NCBI RefSeq assembly: GCF_000423885.1
Contig: NZ_AUIV01000008.1
Coordinates: forward strand, 76,609 to 140,608
Direction: 5' to 3'
Length of the DNA: 64,000 nucleotides
From: Thermomonas fusca DSM 15424
GTDB taxonomy: Bacteria > Pseudomonadota > Gammaproteobacteria > Xanthomonadales > Xanthomonadaceae
The position numbers and the translations under genes were made by a program. Under the pieces are notes generated by a model that saw only the letters and a program-made list of their open reading frames with translations, had not been told where the DNA came from and ran no database searches. Below, piece by piece: positions 46,182 through 56,407 of the stretch; position 1 is the stretch's first letter, and the number at the start of each line of letters is the position of its first letter.

Positions 46182-46911
46182 TCACTGGAACAGCCGGTAG
46201 GTGCGGGTGCTGACCTCGGAGACCCAGCGCAGATAACTCACCCGCCACTGCCGCCCGATGTTCGGCTCCCACGGGTCGTACACCATCAGGGAGGTGCCGC
46301 GCCCGGTCGGATCGTTGTCGCCGCGGATCCCCACCACCAGGGTCATGTGCCCCGGGCTGCCCTGGTAGCCGCCGGGAATCCGCTGCAGGTAACCGCCAGG
46401 ATTCCACAGCGTATCCACCATCAACGGCCCCTGCCGCACCATCGCCGCGAAGGCCTGCGGCATCCACGACGCCGGCGGGTATGAACGCAAGCCATGCACC
46501 CGCGCATAGCGCTCGGTCTGCGGTACCCAGTTGGCGACGTCCGACTGGTTGTACAGGCCGTTGGCGTCATCCCACATGTCGGCAGGCGTCGCCGCTTTCA
46601 CCGCGGCGACGCTGCTGCTCTTGAGCATGGCCCCAGCAGGTGCTGTTGGTGGGCTGGGGGATGAAGGTGCGCTGGTGGCGGGCCGGCGGATAGGCTTCCG
46701 CATCGAACAGCGCGTTCTGCGTGCACTGGCCCGCTTCGCCGTCCACCACCAGCCAGGCCTGGTCCTGGTAGCGACGCACGGCATTGCGGGTGTTGTTGCC
46801 GAAGTCGCCGTCCGGGCGGAGATTGCAGCCCGGCAACTTGCGGTTGAGCGCCTCCTGCAGGCGCCTTACCTCGCTTCCCTTCGACCCCATCCTCAATACC
46901 GTAACGGCCAT
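46182..46911 (-). pseudogene. Frameshifted peptidoglycan-binding / papain-like cysteine protease gene
   Basis: From the ATG at 46911 (AAGGAG 7 bases upstream) a PG_binding_1 domain (VTVLRMGSKGSEVRRLQEAL) is read, followed by the nucleophile region PTNSTCW. There the frame is lost at the run GGGG (minus strand, near 46630-46634). The second frame carries the rest of a C39/AvrRpt2-like protease: MLKSSSVAAVKAA, the His motif PGHMTLVVGIRGD and YDPWEPNIG, ending at 46182. Removing one G would give STCWAMLKSSS, a normal protease sequence. The single indel in a homopolymer could be a true mutation or a sequencing error. The product would bind peptidoglycan and cleave peptides outside the cytoplasm, though no signal peptide is seen. 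Confidence 0.8.
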
Positions 46912-47093
46912 GGCGCGGCTCCTTGCCTCCAGTGCTTCCAGCGCATGTTGGCAATGCACGGCACGCACCGCCATTTGCTGGAAGCACTAACCGCGGCCGC
47001 CGGGCCTAGCGCATTCCGCCTAATCCATTCCGCAGCGGCACCACGCCGCTGTCCTGCGCGCGGAGCCGGTGCGGCACCCGCACGCCTACGCCA

Positions 47094-47121
47094 GCCGGCT
47101 TCCCGCGCACGGGAAGCCGGC
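47094..47121. repeat. Perfect 12-bp palindromic hairpin
   Basis: GCCGGCTTCCCG (47094-47105), loop CGCA, CGGGAAGCCGGC (47110-47121). It lies 17 bases past the GST gene end. There is no T-run on either side, so it is either a weak terminator or a dispersed REP-like palindrome. Confidence 0.7.
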
Positions 47122-47138
47122 CGGGCGAGTGCACGCCT

Positions 47139-47777
47139 TCAGTGGGCTTCGTCCTGCGCCGGCTTCGATGCCGGCCTTGCGAGCGCGTCGTCGCGGTCGT
47201 TCGCACGCCGGGCAGCGGCGCGCTGCAGGTGCGGCATCGCGTAGTCCTGGAGCACCTGCTTGGGCTCGAGCTCGCCAATCTGGATGTAGTAACCGATGAA
47301 CGCGGCAATGTAGAGATCGGCCACGGTGAAGCGGTCACCGACCAGATATCGCTTGCCCGCCACCGCGCCTTCCAGCGTGCGCAGCAGGTCGGCCTCGTTG
47401 CCGTAACCTGCTTCCATCGACGGCGCGATGGTGCCGTGGCGGCGCGCGGTGATGAAGAACTCCAGCGGGCTGGCGAACAGCATCCAGCGATAGCAGGCGC
47501 CACGCTCCGGCGTGCCCGGCGGCGGCAGCAGGCCCAGCTCCGGCAACAGGTCGGCCAGGTGCAGGCAGATCGCGGCGTTCTCGGTGATCGCAATGCCGTC
47601 ATGCACCAGCGCCGGCACCTTGCCCATCGGATTGATGGCGAGGAATTCCGGCGATTTCATGCTGGTGCCGAATTCCAGCTGCACTTCCTCGTAGGGCAGG
47701 CCGGTTTCCTCCAGCATCCAGCGGGTGATGCGGGCGCGCGACATCGGGTTGGTGTAGAAGCGCAGCTGTGGGGTCAT
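47139..47777 (-). CDS. Glutathione S-transferase family protein
   Basis: A 212-residue GST. N-terminal thioredoxin fold LRFYTNPMSRARITRWMLEE with MGKVPALVHDG and ITENAAICLHLADLLPE, C-terminal helical domain with LVGDRFTVADLYIAAF (N-capping box). Likely a cytosolic detoxification enzyme; substrate unknown. Adjacent WYL regulator is on the same strand, upstream. Confidence 0.92.
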   Translation of the reverse strand: MTPQLRFYTNPMSRARITRWMLEETGLPYEEVQLEFGTSMKSPEFLAINPMGKVPALVHDGIAITENAAICLHLADLLPELGLLPPPGTPERGACYRWMLFASPLEFFITARRHGTIAPSMEAGYGNEADLLRTLEGAVAGKRYLVGDRFTVADLYIAAFIGYYIQIGELEPKQVLQDYAMPHLQRAAARRANDRDDALARPASKPAQDEAH

Positions 47778-47844
47778 GGCGGGTCCTGGGTTGGGTGGAC
47801 GCGCAGTCTGCGCGGGCCCTGCTGACAGCTGCTGGCAGCAGCCC

Positions 47845-48537
47845 TCAATCGCGCTGGCGGATTCGCTCGTGTTCGCGCCAGCGCTGCAGGAGGCCATGCC
47901 GCGTCTGCGGGTAGTGCCGGCCGGCATCCTCCAGTCCCAGCACGCGGTCGGCGCGGAAATGGCGGTAGTCGCCGCGCAGCTCGCACCAGGCCGCGAGCAG
48001 GCGACGGTCGTCGAGGAAGGCCATCGCGAACGGCCAGACCGTGCGCTGCGAGACCCGGTCGCCGGCATCGGCGTAAGCCAGGTGCAGCACGCGCTGCTCG
48101 CGGATGGCGCGACGCAGCGTGGGCAGCCAGGGTTCGGGGGTCTTCGGGCACCAGTCCGGCGCGAACAGGCCGCCGGTTTCCACCTGCAGGCGCAGGGCCT
48201 CCGGCAGGATGCCGAGGATGCGGTCCATCGCGCCGCGCGCCGCCACCGCCAGCTCGGGATCGGCATGCGAGGCCACCCAGCGGGTGCCCAGCACCATCGC
48301 CTCGAGCTCCTCTTCCGAGAACATCATCGGTGGCAGCAGGAAGCCGGGGCGCAGCAGGTAGCCGATGCCGGGGTCGCCGGCGATGTCGGCGCCCTGCCCG
48401 CGCAGGGCTTCGATATCGCGGTACAGGGTGCGCAGGCTGATCCCCAGCTGCTCCGCCAGCTGCGCGCCGCGAACGGGGCGGCGCCGGCGCCGGAGATCAT
48501 CCAGCAGCTGCAGCAGACGGGTGGCGCGCTGCGTCAT
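47845..48537 (-). CDS. YafY-type HTH/WYL transcriptional regulator
   Basis: A 230-residue regulator: N-terminal HTH_11 (RRRRRPVRGAQLAEQLGISL, then RTLYRDIEALRGQGADIAGD) and a C-terminal WYL-type domain (RTVWPFAMAFLDDRRLLAAW). WYL proteins sense nucleic acids or nucleotides, and YafY-like members are often next to GST-like or glyoxalase genes. Sixty-seven bases separate it from the GST gene downstream. Confidence 0.9.
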   Translation of the reverse strand: MTQRATRLLQLLDDLRRRRRPVRGAQLAEQLGISLRTLYRDIEALRGQGADIAGDPGIGYLLRPGFLLPPMMFSEEELEAMVLGTRWVASHADPELAVAARGAMDRILGILPEALRLQVETGGLFAPDWCPKTPEPWLPTLRRAIREQRVLHLAYADAGDRVSQRTVWPFAMAFLDDRRLLAAWCELRGDYRHFRADRVLGLEDAGRHYPQTRHGLLQRWREHERIRQRD

Positions 48538-48598
48538 CGGGCGATACGCGAAAAAAGGCCCCGCAGCATAGCGGTCGCGACCGCCGTGCGCGCAACGG

Positions 48599-49009
<411 letters not shown>

Positions 49010-49029
49010 GGCGTGATCTTGCGGCCCCG

Positions 49030-49060
49030 GAAACGCAAACGGCCACCCGAAGGTGGCCGT
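49030..49060 (-). terminator. Terminator of the rpsP-rimM-trmD-rplS group
   Basis: A 9-bp perfect stem ACGGCCACC (49039-49047) / GGTGGCCGT (49052-49060) with loop CGAA, followed on the minus strand by TTGCGTTT. It begins 20 bases after the rplS stop. Confidence 0.75.
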
Positions 49061-49080
49061 CGTGCGGAAGCTGCGCCGGA

Positions 49081-49494
49081 TTACTCGGCGGCGGCGGCTT
49101 CGGCAGCAGCCTTGGCACGCGCCTTGGCGTTGCCGGCCAGGTCTTCCTTGATGCGCGCCTTCTTGCCTTCCAGGCCACGCAGGTAGTACAGCTTGCTGGC
49201 GCGCACGGCGCCACGGCGCTTCACTTCCACCGAGTCGATGGCGGCGCTGTGGGTCTGGAACACGCGCTCCACGCCGAAGCCGTGGGAAATCTTGCGCACG
49301 GTGAACGCGGAGTTCAGGCCGGCGTTCTTCTTGCCGATGACAACGCCTTCGTAGGCCTGCACGCGTTCGCGGTTGCCTTCCTTCACCTTGACGTTGACGA
49401 CGACGGTGTCGCCGGGGCCGAAGTCGGGCAGCTTGCGCGAGATCTGCGCGGTTTCGAAGTCCTGCAGCAGGGTGTGGATCGAGGGCTTGTTCAT
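49081..49494 (-). CDS. rplS: Ribosomal protein L19
   Basis: A 137-residue L19: FGPGDTVVVNVKVKEGNRER, EGVVIGKKNAGLNSAFTVRK, GAVRASKLYYLRGLEGKKAR, with an Ala-rich C-terminal extension typical of xanthomonads. Located at the 30S-50S interface. The 158 bases between trmD and rplS contain a -10-like TACAAT (minus strand, 49621-49626) but no good -35, so L19 may also have its own promoter. Confidence 0.98.
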   Translation of the reverse strand: MNKPSIHTLLQDFETAQISRKLPDFGPGDTVVVNVKVKEGNRERVQAYEGVVIGKKNAGLNSAFTVRKISHGFGVERVFQTHSAAIDSVEVKRRGAVRASKLYYLRGLEGKKARIKEDLAGNAKARAKAAAEAAAAE

Positions 49495-49652
49495 GGGATC
49501 AACCTTGGATTTTTGTTGCGTGCATTGGCACGCGCCTGTTGGTGTCGTTGTTGCGCGAGTGCACGTGGACCCGCGTCATGGCTCGGTGCAGCGTGGTACA
49601 TGGGCAGGGCCCAGCCGCGCATTGTAGCGGAAATCCAGCCGCGGTGCCGGGG

Positions 49653-50426
<774 letters not shown>

Positions 50427-50437
50427 CGGCATCCGCC

Positions 50438-50974
50438 TCAGAAGTCCGCGTCCCAGTCGACGGTGACCACGCCGGCATCGAAATCCACGCCATGCACGTA
50501 CGCCGGCTGCACGAACGGGATCATCCGCTCGCGCTCGCCCTGCGCCACCAGCACGTCGTTGGCGCCGTTGTTGAACAGGTGCGAGACCACGCCGAAATCC
50601 GCGCCATCCAGATTGACCACGCGCAGGCCTTCCAGGTCGATCCAGTAATACTCACCCGGCGCCGGCGGCGGCAGCGCGGAGCGCGGCACCAGGATTTCCG
50701 TGCCGCGCAGCGCATCGGCGGCGTCGCGGTCTTCCACGTCCGGCAAGATGGCAATCAGTCCCTTGACGCCCTCGCGCACCTTCGCGCCCTCGCACAGCCG
50801 CTCGTTGCCGCGCGCGTCGCGCAGCGTCCACGGCTGGTAGCGGGCGATGGCGCGCAGCGGATCGGCGTAGCTTTCCAGCTTCACTTCACCGCGCACGCCG
50901 AACGCACCGTGCAACCGGCCCATCGGGATCATCCGTTCTGGATTCTTCCGCTGGCCGGCGTCCGGTGCGTTCAT
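50438..50974 (-). CDS. rimM: 16S rRNA processing factor RimM
   Basis: A 178-residue RimM: MGRLHGAFGVRGEVKLESYA (N-terminal barrel) and PRC-barrel PGEYYWIDLEGLRVVNLDGA with VVSHLFNNGANDVLV. It binds S19 and helps 30S head maturation. Between rpsP and trmD as in most proteobacteria. Confidence 0.97.
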   Translation of the reverse strand: MNAPDAGQRKNPERMIPMGRLHGAFGVRGEVKLESYADPLRAIARYQPWTLRDARGNERLCEGAKVREGVKGLIAILPDVEDRDAADALRGTEILVPRSALPPPAPGEYYWIDLEGLRVVNLDGADFGVVSHLFNNGANDVLVAQGERERMIPFVQPAYVHGVDFDAGVVTVDWDADF

Positions 50975-51014
50975 GCGTTCGATGCAACGGGCCGCGCTAC
51001 GCGACCCGAAACCG

Positions 51015-51263
51015 TCAGGCGGCCTTGGCGGCCTGCTTGTACAGGTCGGCGACCTTGTCGGTCAGCTGCGCGCCGTTGTCGAGCCAGAACTTCATGCGCT
51101 CGACATTCAGCTCGATGCGCTTTTCCTGGCCCTGCGCCACCGGGTTGTAGAAGCCCACGCGCTCGATGTTGCGGCCATCGCGGGCGCTGCGGCTGTCGGT
51201 GACGATGATGTGGTAGAAGGGGCGCTTCTTGGCGCCGCCACGGGTAAGGCGGATCTTGACCAT
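51015..51263 (-). CDS. rpsP: Ribosomal protein S16
   Basis: An 82-residue S16: MVKIRLTRGGAKKRPFYHII, NIERVGFYNPVA, MKFWLDNGAQLTDKVADL. First gene of the rpsP-rimM-trmD-rplS group; start at 51263 after GAGAAAG. Confidence 0.98.
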   Translation of the reverse strand: MVKIRLTRGGAKKRPFYHIIVTDSRSARDGRNIERVGFYNPVAQGQEKRIELNVERMKFWLDNGAQLTDKVADLYKQAAKAA

Positions 51264-51313
51264 GGTGCTTTCTCGGTGTTGCCCAGCGGCCGGGATGGCC
51301 GGGTAAGCCGCCA

Positions 51314-51342
51314 AGTATAGCCGCACCGGCCGCTACGGGGAA
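51314..51342 (-). promoter_or_regulatory. Possible rpsP promoter
   Basis: On the minus strand -10 TATACT (51314-51319) with a poor -35 TTCCCC (51337-51342), 17 bases apart, about 50 bases upstream of rpsP. It overlaps the end of the M48 gene. Confidence 0.4.
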
Positions 51343-52379
51343 GCCGCCCCCGCTTCAGCGTTCATGGCCGCCTGTTCGGCCGCCCCGATCCGCTCGGGAC
51401 TGGGCGGATGGGTGGACAGGTAACCCATCGGGCCTTTTTCCAGCGCCTCCGGTAACTGCGCCGACAGCCGCCGCATCATCGCGGCGAACGTCCTGGGCGA
51501 TTGCCCGTGCCGGCGCAGCAGGTCGAACGCGTAGGCGTCGGCCTCGCGCTCGTGGCCGCGGGAAAATCCGCTGCCGAGCAGCGTGGCCGGAATCGACACC
51601 GCCAGCGACGAGCCCGAGGCGTCGCCGAACAGCAAGCCGGCAACGACGAAAACCGAAGACTGCTCCAAGGCCCTGCGCATGCCGTGCCGGTGCACGTGGT
51701 GCCCGGCCTCGTGGGCGAGCACGGCCAGCACCTCGTCGTCACTGCCGCCCAGTTCCAGCAATTGATCGGTGACGAAAATGCGCCCGTCCGGCAGCGCGAA
51801 TGCATTCGCCCCGATTCCCTCCGCGTCGACGAACACGATCCGCATCTGCTCCGAACGCGGCTCGCCCCGCACCAGCTGCCGGAAGCGCTGCACCAGCGCC
51901 GTCCGCCGCGCGGCCGGCACCTTGCTCGGGTCGAAATGCAGCCGCGCGAGCAGCACGACCACCTGCTCGCTGACATGCCGCTCGACCGCCGCCGGCATGC
52001 GCTCGGCGGCCTCGCGCGCCAGCCACGGCATGCCGTGACGGAGGAACAGCACGGTCGCCGCCAGCACCAGCAGCGCCGACCCCAGGATCGCGCCGCGGCG
52101 GCGCTCCAGCCAGTCGGCCCAGCCTTCGATGCGGCTACCGCCATCCGGGAACCAGCGCTCCATCTCGGGACTGTCCGCCACTTCCACGCGGCCGCCATCG
52201 GGCAGCTGCAGCACCCGCGGGGTATTGCCCAGCCGCGGCCGGATCCGCACCGCTTCCAGCGGCCACTGCTGCAACTGGCCGTCCTCGAACGCCAGCTGCA
52301 GGAACCCGTCGGCGCAGTCCAGCCGCGCCGCGCGCATGCGGCTGGACTGGCCGTCGTAGCAGTGCGCGGCGAGCGCCAT
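51333..52379 (-). CDS. M48-family zinc metallopeptidase, membrane-anchored
   Basis: A 348-residue peptidase. N-terminal DUF-type region (to about 80), one membrane helix (GSALLVLAATVLFLR), then the M48 catalytic domain with zinc motif HEAGHH near 233 and the third ligand region FSRGHEREADAYAFDLL; C-terminal STHPPSPERIGAA is typical. Probably a periplasmic quality-control protease. Its ATG shares bases with the yjgN stop (TGATG), so the two are coupled. Confidence 0.93.
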   Translation of the reverse strand: MALAAHCYDGQSSRMRAARLDCADGFLQLAFEDGQLQQWPLEAVRIRPRLGNTPRVLQLPDGGRVEVADSPEMERWFPDGGSRIEGWADWLERRRGAILGSALLVLAATVLFLRHGMPWLAREAAERMPAAVERHVSEQVVVLLARLHFDPSKVPAARRTALVQRFRQLVRGEPRSEQMRIVFVDAEGIGANAFALPDGRIFVTDQLLELGGSDDEVLAVLAHEAGHHVHRHGMRRALEQSSVFVVAGLLFGDASGSSLAVSIPATLLGSGFSRGHEREADAYAFDLLRRHGQSPRTFAAMMRRLSAQLPEALEKGPMGYLSTHPPSPERIGAAEQAAMNAEAGAASP

Positions 52380-53488
52380 CAGAAGCCCAGATCGACGCCC
52401 ACGTCGAGCGCATCAACCAGCTCCGCGCCGGTGGCGCCGTGGTCACGCTCGTTGTCGCGCACGAATTCCTCCAGATTGCCTTCCACCCACACCGCGAAGT
52501 GGGCCGCGCGGTAGCGGGCCAGCCGGATCATCGCCCACGGCACCGCCAGGCCCAGGGTGCAGACGATGGCGACCAGGTTGCTGAAGTAGATCCACAGCAT
52601 GTCGCGCACGCGCAGGGTGGATTCAAAGCGGTGCGGGCCCAGCCGCGCGCTGTTCCACAGCAGGTTGGCGAACTTCACCCGCAGGAAGATGCCGACGCCG
52701 AACATGCCGGCGTACAGCAGCAGCAGCGCCGCCACCATGCCGACCCCGAGCGCCGCGCCGCCGGCCCCATTGGCCTCGCCCTTGCCGGCGACCACACCGG
52801 CCGCGATCACCGCGCCGAAGACCAGGAAGAACAGCACCATCAGGCCGACGCCGATTCCCAGCGCGATCAGGTACGGCAGGTAGTAACGCCCGGCATCGCC
52901 GGCGTAGACGAAGCGCTGGCGCCCGAAGCCGTGACCGGCAACAACGAACTCGTGCTGCCGCAGCTTCATCAGCGGATACAGCAGGGTGGCGGTCAGGCCG
53001 CTGAGGATCGGCCAGCCCAGGAACGGGCCGTAGGCCGCGCCGCCCGTGCGGTCGAAGCGGAAGCTCAAGCCGCGCCAAGCCGAATTGCGCGCGCGGAAGC
53101 GTAGCCCCAGCACGATGATCAGCGGCATCAGCGCACCCAGCGCCAGCAGGATCACCGCGTACAGCAGCGGCAGGAAATGCGACGACAGGGCCAGCGCGAT
53201 CACCACCGCATAGGCGACCAGACGCCCCTTGAGGATGGCGATGGGGTCGGCCAGGTAATCGAAGCTGGAACCCGCCAGCCGGGTATTGCCGTAGAAGTAG
53301 CGCTCGGTGCGCACCTTCGCCCAGGCCGAATAGATGCCCAGGGTGACAATGCCCAACAGCAGGTTGACGAACCAGATGCCGAAATACTCGCCGACGCGGC
53401 CGGAGAACTCCGGCTGCTGGCGAACCACCGGCGTTTCCGCAGGCGCGGCAGATACATGCTCCGGCGTACCGGATTCCCCTTCGAACAT
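52379..53488 (-). CDS. YjgN-family (DUF898) membrane protein
   Basis: About 369 residues from the ATG at 53488 (GGGGAGG upstream). DUF898 signature FSGRVGEYFGIWFVNLLLGI, LGIYSAWAKVRTERYFYGNT and FANLLWNSARLGPHRF, with about six to eight hydrophobic segments. Function unknown; the pairing with a downstream M48 protease is conserved in many proteobacteria, suggesting the peptidase acts on or with it. Confidence 0.92.
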   Translation of the reverse strand: MFEGESGTPEHVSAAPAETPVVRQQPEFSGRVGEYFGIWFVNLLLGIVTLGIYSAWAKVRTERYFYGNTRLAGSSFDYLADPIAILKGRLVAYAVVIALALSSHFLPLLYAVILLALGALMPLIIVLGLRFRARNSAWRGLSFRFDRTGGAAYGPFLGWPILSGLTATLLYPLMKLRQHEFVVAGHGFGRQRFVYAGDAGRYYLPYLIALGIGVGLMVLFFLVFGAVIAAGVVAGKGEANGAGGAALGVGMVAALLLLYAGMFGVGIFLRVKFANLLWNSARLGPHRFESTLRVRDMLWIYFSNLVAIVCTLGLAVPWAMIRLARYRAAHFAVWVEGNLEEFVRDNERDHGATGAELVDALDVGVDLGF

Positions 53489-53583
53489 TGCAGCCTCCCC
53501 ATGCATGCGTCCCCCGACGCGACGGCGAAGCTTAACCGCAGGCTTCCGGCAGCGCTGCGAATGATTGGCAATGGCGTGCGGGA

Positions 53584-54054
53584 TCAGCCGGCCGGCGCGT
53601 GCGGGCTGACGTAGTCGCCGACGCGGGTGCGGAAGGCGACATTGAGGCGGTTCCAGCCGTTGATGGCGATGATGGCCAGGGTCAGGTCCACCAGCTGTTT
53701 TTCATCGAAGTGCCGGCGTGCCTGCGCATACACCTCGTCCGGCACGTCCGCGGCACTGGCCAGCCGAGTCAGCGCTTCGGTCCACGCCAGCGCTGCGCGC
53801 TCGCGCTCGCTGTAGCAGGGGGCATCGCGCCAGGCGACGAGCAGGTGCAGGCGCTGCTCGGTTTCGCCCAGCGCCCGCGCGTCCTTGCTGTGCATGTCCA
53901 GGCACCAAGCGCAACCGTTGAGCTGGGAGGCGCGCGACTTCACCAACTCCAGCAGCAGCGGCTCCAGCCCGCTTTTATGCACCTGGTGTTCCAGCTGCAG
54001 CATGGCCTTGAAGGCGTCCGCGGACGCGGCCTTGTAATCGAGGCGTTGCGACAT
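53584..54054 (-). CDS. AhpD-like carboxymuconolactone decarboxylase family protein
   Basis: A 156-residue protein with the alkylhydroperoxidase motif CAWCLDMHSKDAR (Cys48, Cys51, His55), as in AhpD-type peroxidase-reducing proteins. Helical throughout. Likely a small antioxidant enzyme; natural partner unknown. Same strand as the PEP-mutase-family gene, 21 bases downstream of it. Confidence 0.92.
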   Translation of the reverse strand: MSQRLDYKAASADAFKAMLQLEHQVHKSGLEPLLLELVKSRASQLNGCAWCLDMHSKDARALGETEQRLHLLVAWRDAPCYSERERAALAWTEALTRLASAADVPDEVYAQARRHFDEKQLVDLTLAIIAINGWNRLNVAFRTRVGDYVSPHAPAG

Positions 54055-54075
54055 GGGTGTTTCCCTCCGTGCGAC

Positions 54076-54885
54076 TCAGTCAAACCACTGCTGCACATCG
54101 TCATAGCTAACGCCTGACGCCAGCACATCGAAACCGCCGGTATCACGCATGGCTTGCGCGGCATCGCGCGCGGCCGACAGCGCCAGCATTGCCAGCCGCG
54201 TCGCCGTACTGACCCGCGCCACGCCCAGCCGGCCCAGCGCGGCCAGATCCGGCAGGCCCGGACGCGCACCGATGTTCACCGGCGCGGCAACCGCAGCGCA
54301 GAACTCGCCGATGGTGGCCGGCTCGGCCAGCGCGATCGGGTAGATGCCGTCGGCACCGGCGTCCAGATAGGCGCGGGCGCGGCGCACGCCGTCTTCGAAC
54401 AGCGCATCCGCGGTCATCCCGCCGACGATCCAGCCATCCACGCGTGCGTTGATGAAGGCGGGAATGCCCACCCCCTCCGCCGCGGACCGCGCCGCCGCGA
54501 TCCGCGCCGCTGCATCGTCCAGGCTGCGCAGGCTGGCGTGGGCGATGCCATCTTCCAGGTTCAACCCCACTGCGCCGGTGTCCAGCAACGCGCGCACGCT
54601 CTCACCCACCTGTGCGGGCGTGGTGCCAAAACCGGCTTCGAAATCCACCGTCACCGGCACGTCGACCACGCGCACGATCCGGCGCACGGCCGCCAGCAGT
54701 TCCCGCAGCGGCAGCTGCTCGCCATCGGCATGGCCAAGCGACCACGCCAGCCCGCCGCTGGTGGTGGCGATGGCGGCGAAGTCCATCCCGGCAAACAGTG
54801 CCGCGCTGCCGGCATCCCAGGCGTTCGGCAGCAGCAGTGGCCGGCCGGCCCGGTGCAGCGTGTGGAAGTGCCGGGCCTTGTCCAT
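54076..54885 (-). CDS. Isocitrate lyase / PEP-mutase family enzyme
   Basis: About 269 residues from the ATG at 54885. TIM-barrel with LLPNAWDAGSAALFAGMDFA, FAAIATTSGGLAWSLG, VTVDFEAGFG and GLNLEDG (metal ligands Asp/Glu). The Cys of true isocitrate/methylisocitrate lyases (KKCGH) is absent, so it belongs to the PEP mutase/oxaloacetate hydrolase-like group with unknown substrate. Confidence 0.9.
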   Translation of the reverse strand: MDKARHFHTLHRAGRPLLLPNAWDAGSAALFAGMDFAAIATTSGGLAWSLGHADGEQLPLRELLAAVRRIVRVVDVPVTVDFEAGFGTTPAQVGESVRALLDTGAVGLNLEDGIAHASLRSLDDAAARIAAARSAAEGVGIPAFINARVDGWIVGGMTADALFEDGVRRARAYLDAGADGIYPIALAEPATIGEFCAAVAAPVNIGARPGLPDLAALGRLGVARVSTATRLAMLALSAARDAAQAMRDTGGFDVLASGVSYDDVQQWFD

Positions 54886-54892
54886 CAGGCGA

Positions 54893-56260
54893 TCAGCGGA
54901 ACGGCAGCCCGCCGCGCCCACCCATCATCCCGGACAGGCCGCGCATCATGCCCTTCATGCCGCCGCGGCCCAGCTTGCCCATCATCTTTTCCATCTGTTG
55001 GTACTGCTTGAGCACCTTGTTGACGTCGGCCGGGGTCTGGCCGCTGCCACGCGCCACGCGCGCGCGCCGCGAGCCGTTGAGCAGGTCGGGATTGCGGCGT
55101 TCCTTCTTGGTCATCGAGTTGATGACGGCGATCATCCGCGGCACTTCCTTGCCGGTGACCTGCTGCTTGACGTGCTCCGGCAGCTGGCCGACGCCCGGCA
55201 GCTTGTCCATCAGCCCGGACAGGCCGCCCATGTTCTGCATCTGCTCGAGCTGGTCGCGCATGTCGTTGAGGTCGAACTTCTTGCCCTTGGCGACCTTCTC
55301 GGCCAGCTTCTTGGCCTTGTCCTGGTCGACCTGCGCCTCGACCTGCTCGACCAGCGACAGCACGTCGCCCATGTCGAGGATGCGGCCGGCGGCGCGGTCG
55401 GGGTGGAACACGTCGAGACCGTCGGGCTTTTCGCCCACGCCGACGAACTTGATCGGCTTGCCGGTGATGTAACGCACCGAAAGCGCCGCACCGCCGCGGG
55501 CGTCGCCGTCGGTCTTGGTCAGCACCACGCCGGTCAGCGGCAGCGCCTCGCCGAAGTGCTTGGCGGTGACCGCGGCGTCCTGGCCGGTCATCGAGTCGAC
55601 CACGAACAGGGTTTCGACCGGATTGACCGCGGCGTGCAACGCCTTGATCTCGGCCATCATCGCGTCATCGATGCTGGTGCGGCCGGCGGTATCGACGATC
55701 AGCACGTCGGCGAAGGTCTTCCTCGCCTCGTCGATGGCGGCCCTGACGATGGCCTCGGGCTTCTGCGAGGCCTGCGACGGGAAGAACACCGCGCCCACCT
55801 GCCCCGCCAGCGTCTGCAGCTGCTCGATCGCGGCCGGGCGATAGACGTCGGCGCTGACCACCATCACCTTCTTCTTGCGCTTGTCCCTCAGGTGCTTGGC
55901 GAGCTTGGCCACGGTGGTGGTCTTGCCTGCGCCCTGCAGGCCGGCCATCAGGATCACCGCCGGCGCCGGCACGTTGAGGTTGAGCTCCGCGGCCTGCGAA
56001 CCCATCACCAGCGCCAGCTCGTCGCGCACGATCTTCACCAGCACCTGGCCGGGGCTGAGCGAACGCATCACTTCCTGGCCCAGCGCGCGCACCTTGATGC
56101 GCTGGATCAGCGCCTGCACCACCGGCAACGCCACGTCGGCTTCCAGCAGCGCGATGCGCACCTCGCGCACGGCCTCGCTGATGTTGGATTCGGTCAGGCG
56201 GCCGCGGCCGCGCAGGCGCTCGACGGTGCCGGACAGGCGCTGGGTCAGGGATTCGAACAC
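54893..56260 (-). CDS. ffh: Signal recognition particle protein Ffh
   Basis: A 455-residue SRP54 from a GTG at 56260. N domain, G domain with GLQGAGKTTTVAKLAKHL, DTAGRTSIDD and LTKTDGDARGGAALS, and a Met-rich M domain (MMGKLGRGGMKGMMRGLSGM) that binds signal peptides and 4.5S RNA. It targets inner-membrane proteins cotranslationally. Confidence 0.98.
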   Translation of the reverse strand: MFESLTQRLSGTVERLRGRGRLTESNISEAVREVRIALLEADVALPVVQALIQRIKVRALGQEVMRSLSPGQVLVKIVRDELALVMGSQAAELNLNVPAPAVILMAGLQGAGKTTTVAKLAKHLRDKRKKKVMVVSADVYRPAAIEQLQTLAGQVGAVFFPSQASQKPEAIVRAAIDEARKTFADVLIVDTAGRTSIDDAMMAEIKALHAAVNPVETLFVVDSMTGQDAAVTAKHFGEALPLTGVVLTKTDGDARGGAALSVRYITGKPIKFVGVGEKPDGLDVFHPDRAAGRILDMGDVLSLVEQVEAQVDQDKAKKLAEKVAKGKKFDLNDMRDQLEQMQNMGGLSGLMDKLPGVGQLPEHVKQQVTGKEVPRMIAVINSMTKKERRNPDLLNGSRRARVARGSGQTPADVNKVLKQYQQMEKMMGKLGRGGMKGMMRGLSGMMGGRGGLPFR

Positions 56261-56407
56261 GCGGCGTGGCCTTCGACGGGAAAACGGGGACCGCGAATTA
56301 TAAGGCCATGCGGCGGCGGCCCAGCGGTGCGCGCATCCGCCGGCCGCGCGCGCTTCGCCGGCATGGCCTTGCCCTACACTTGCGCCGTTCATCCCCAAGG
56401 AACGGAT

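Noticed and set aside
51333..51342. Strong rpsP promoter
   Set aside because: The -10 (TATACT) is good but the -35 (TTCCCC) is poor, so it is listed only as possible.
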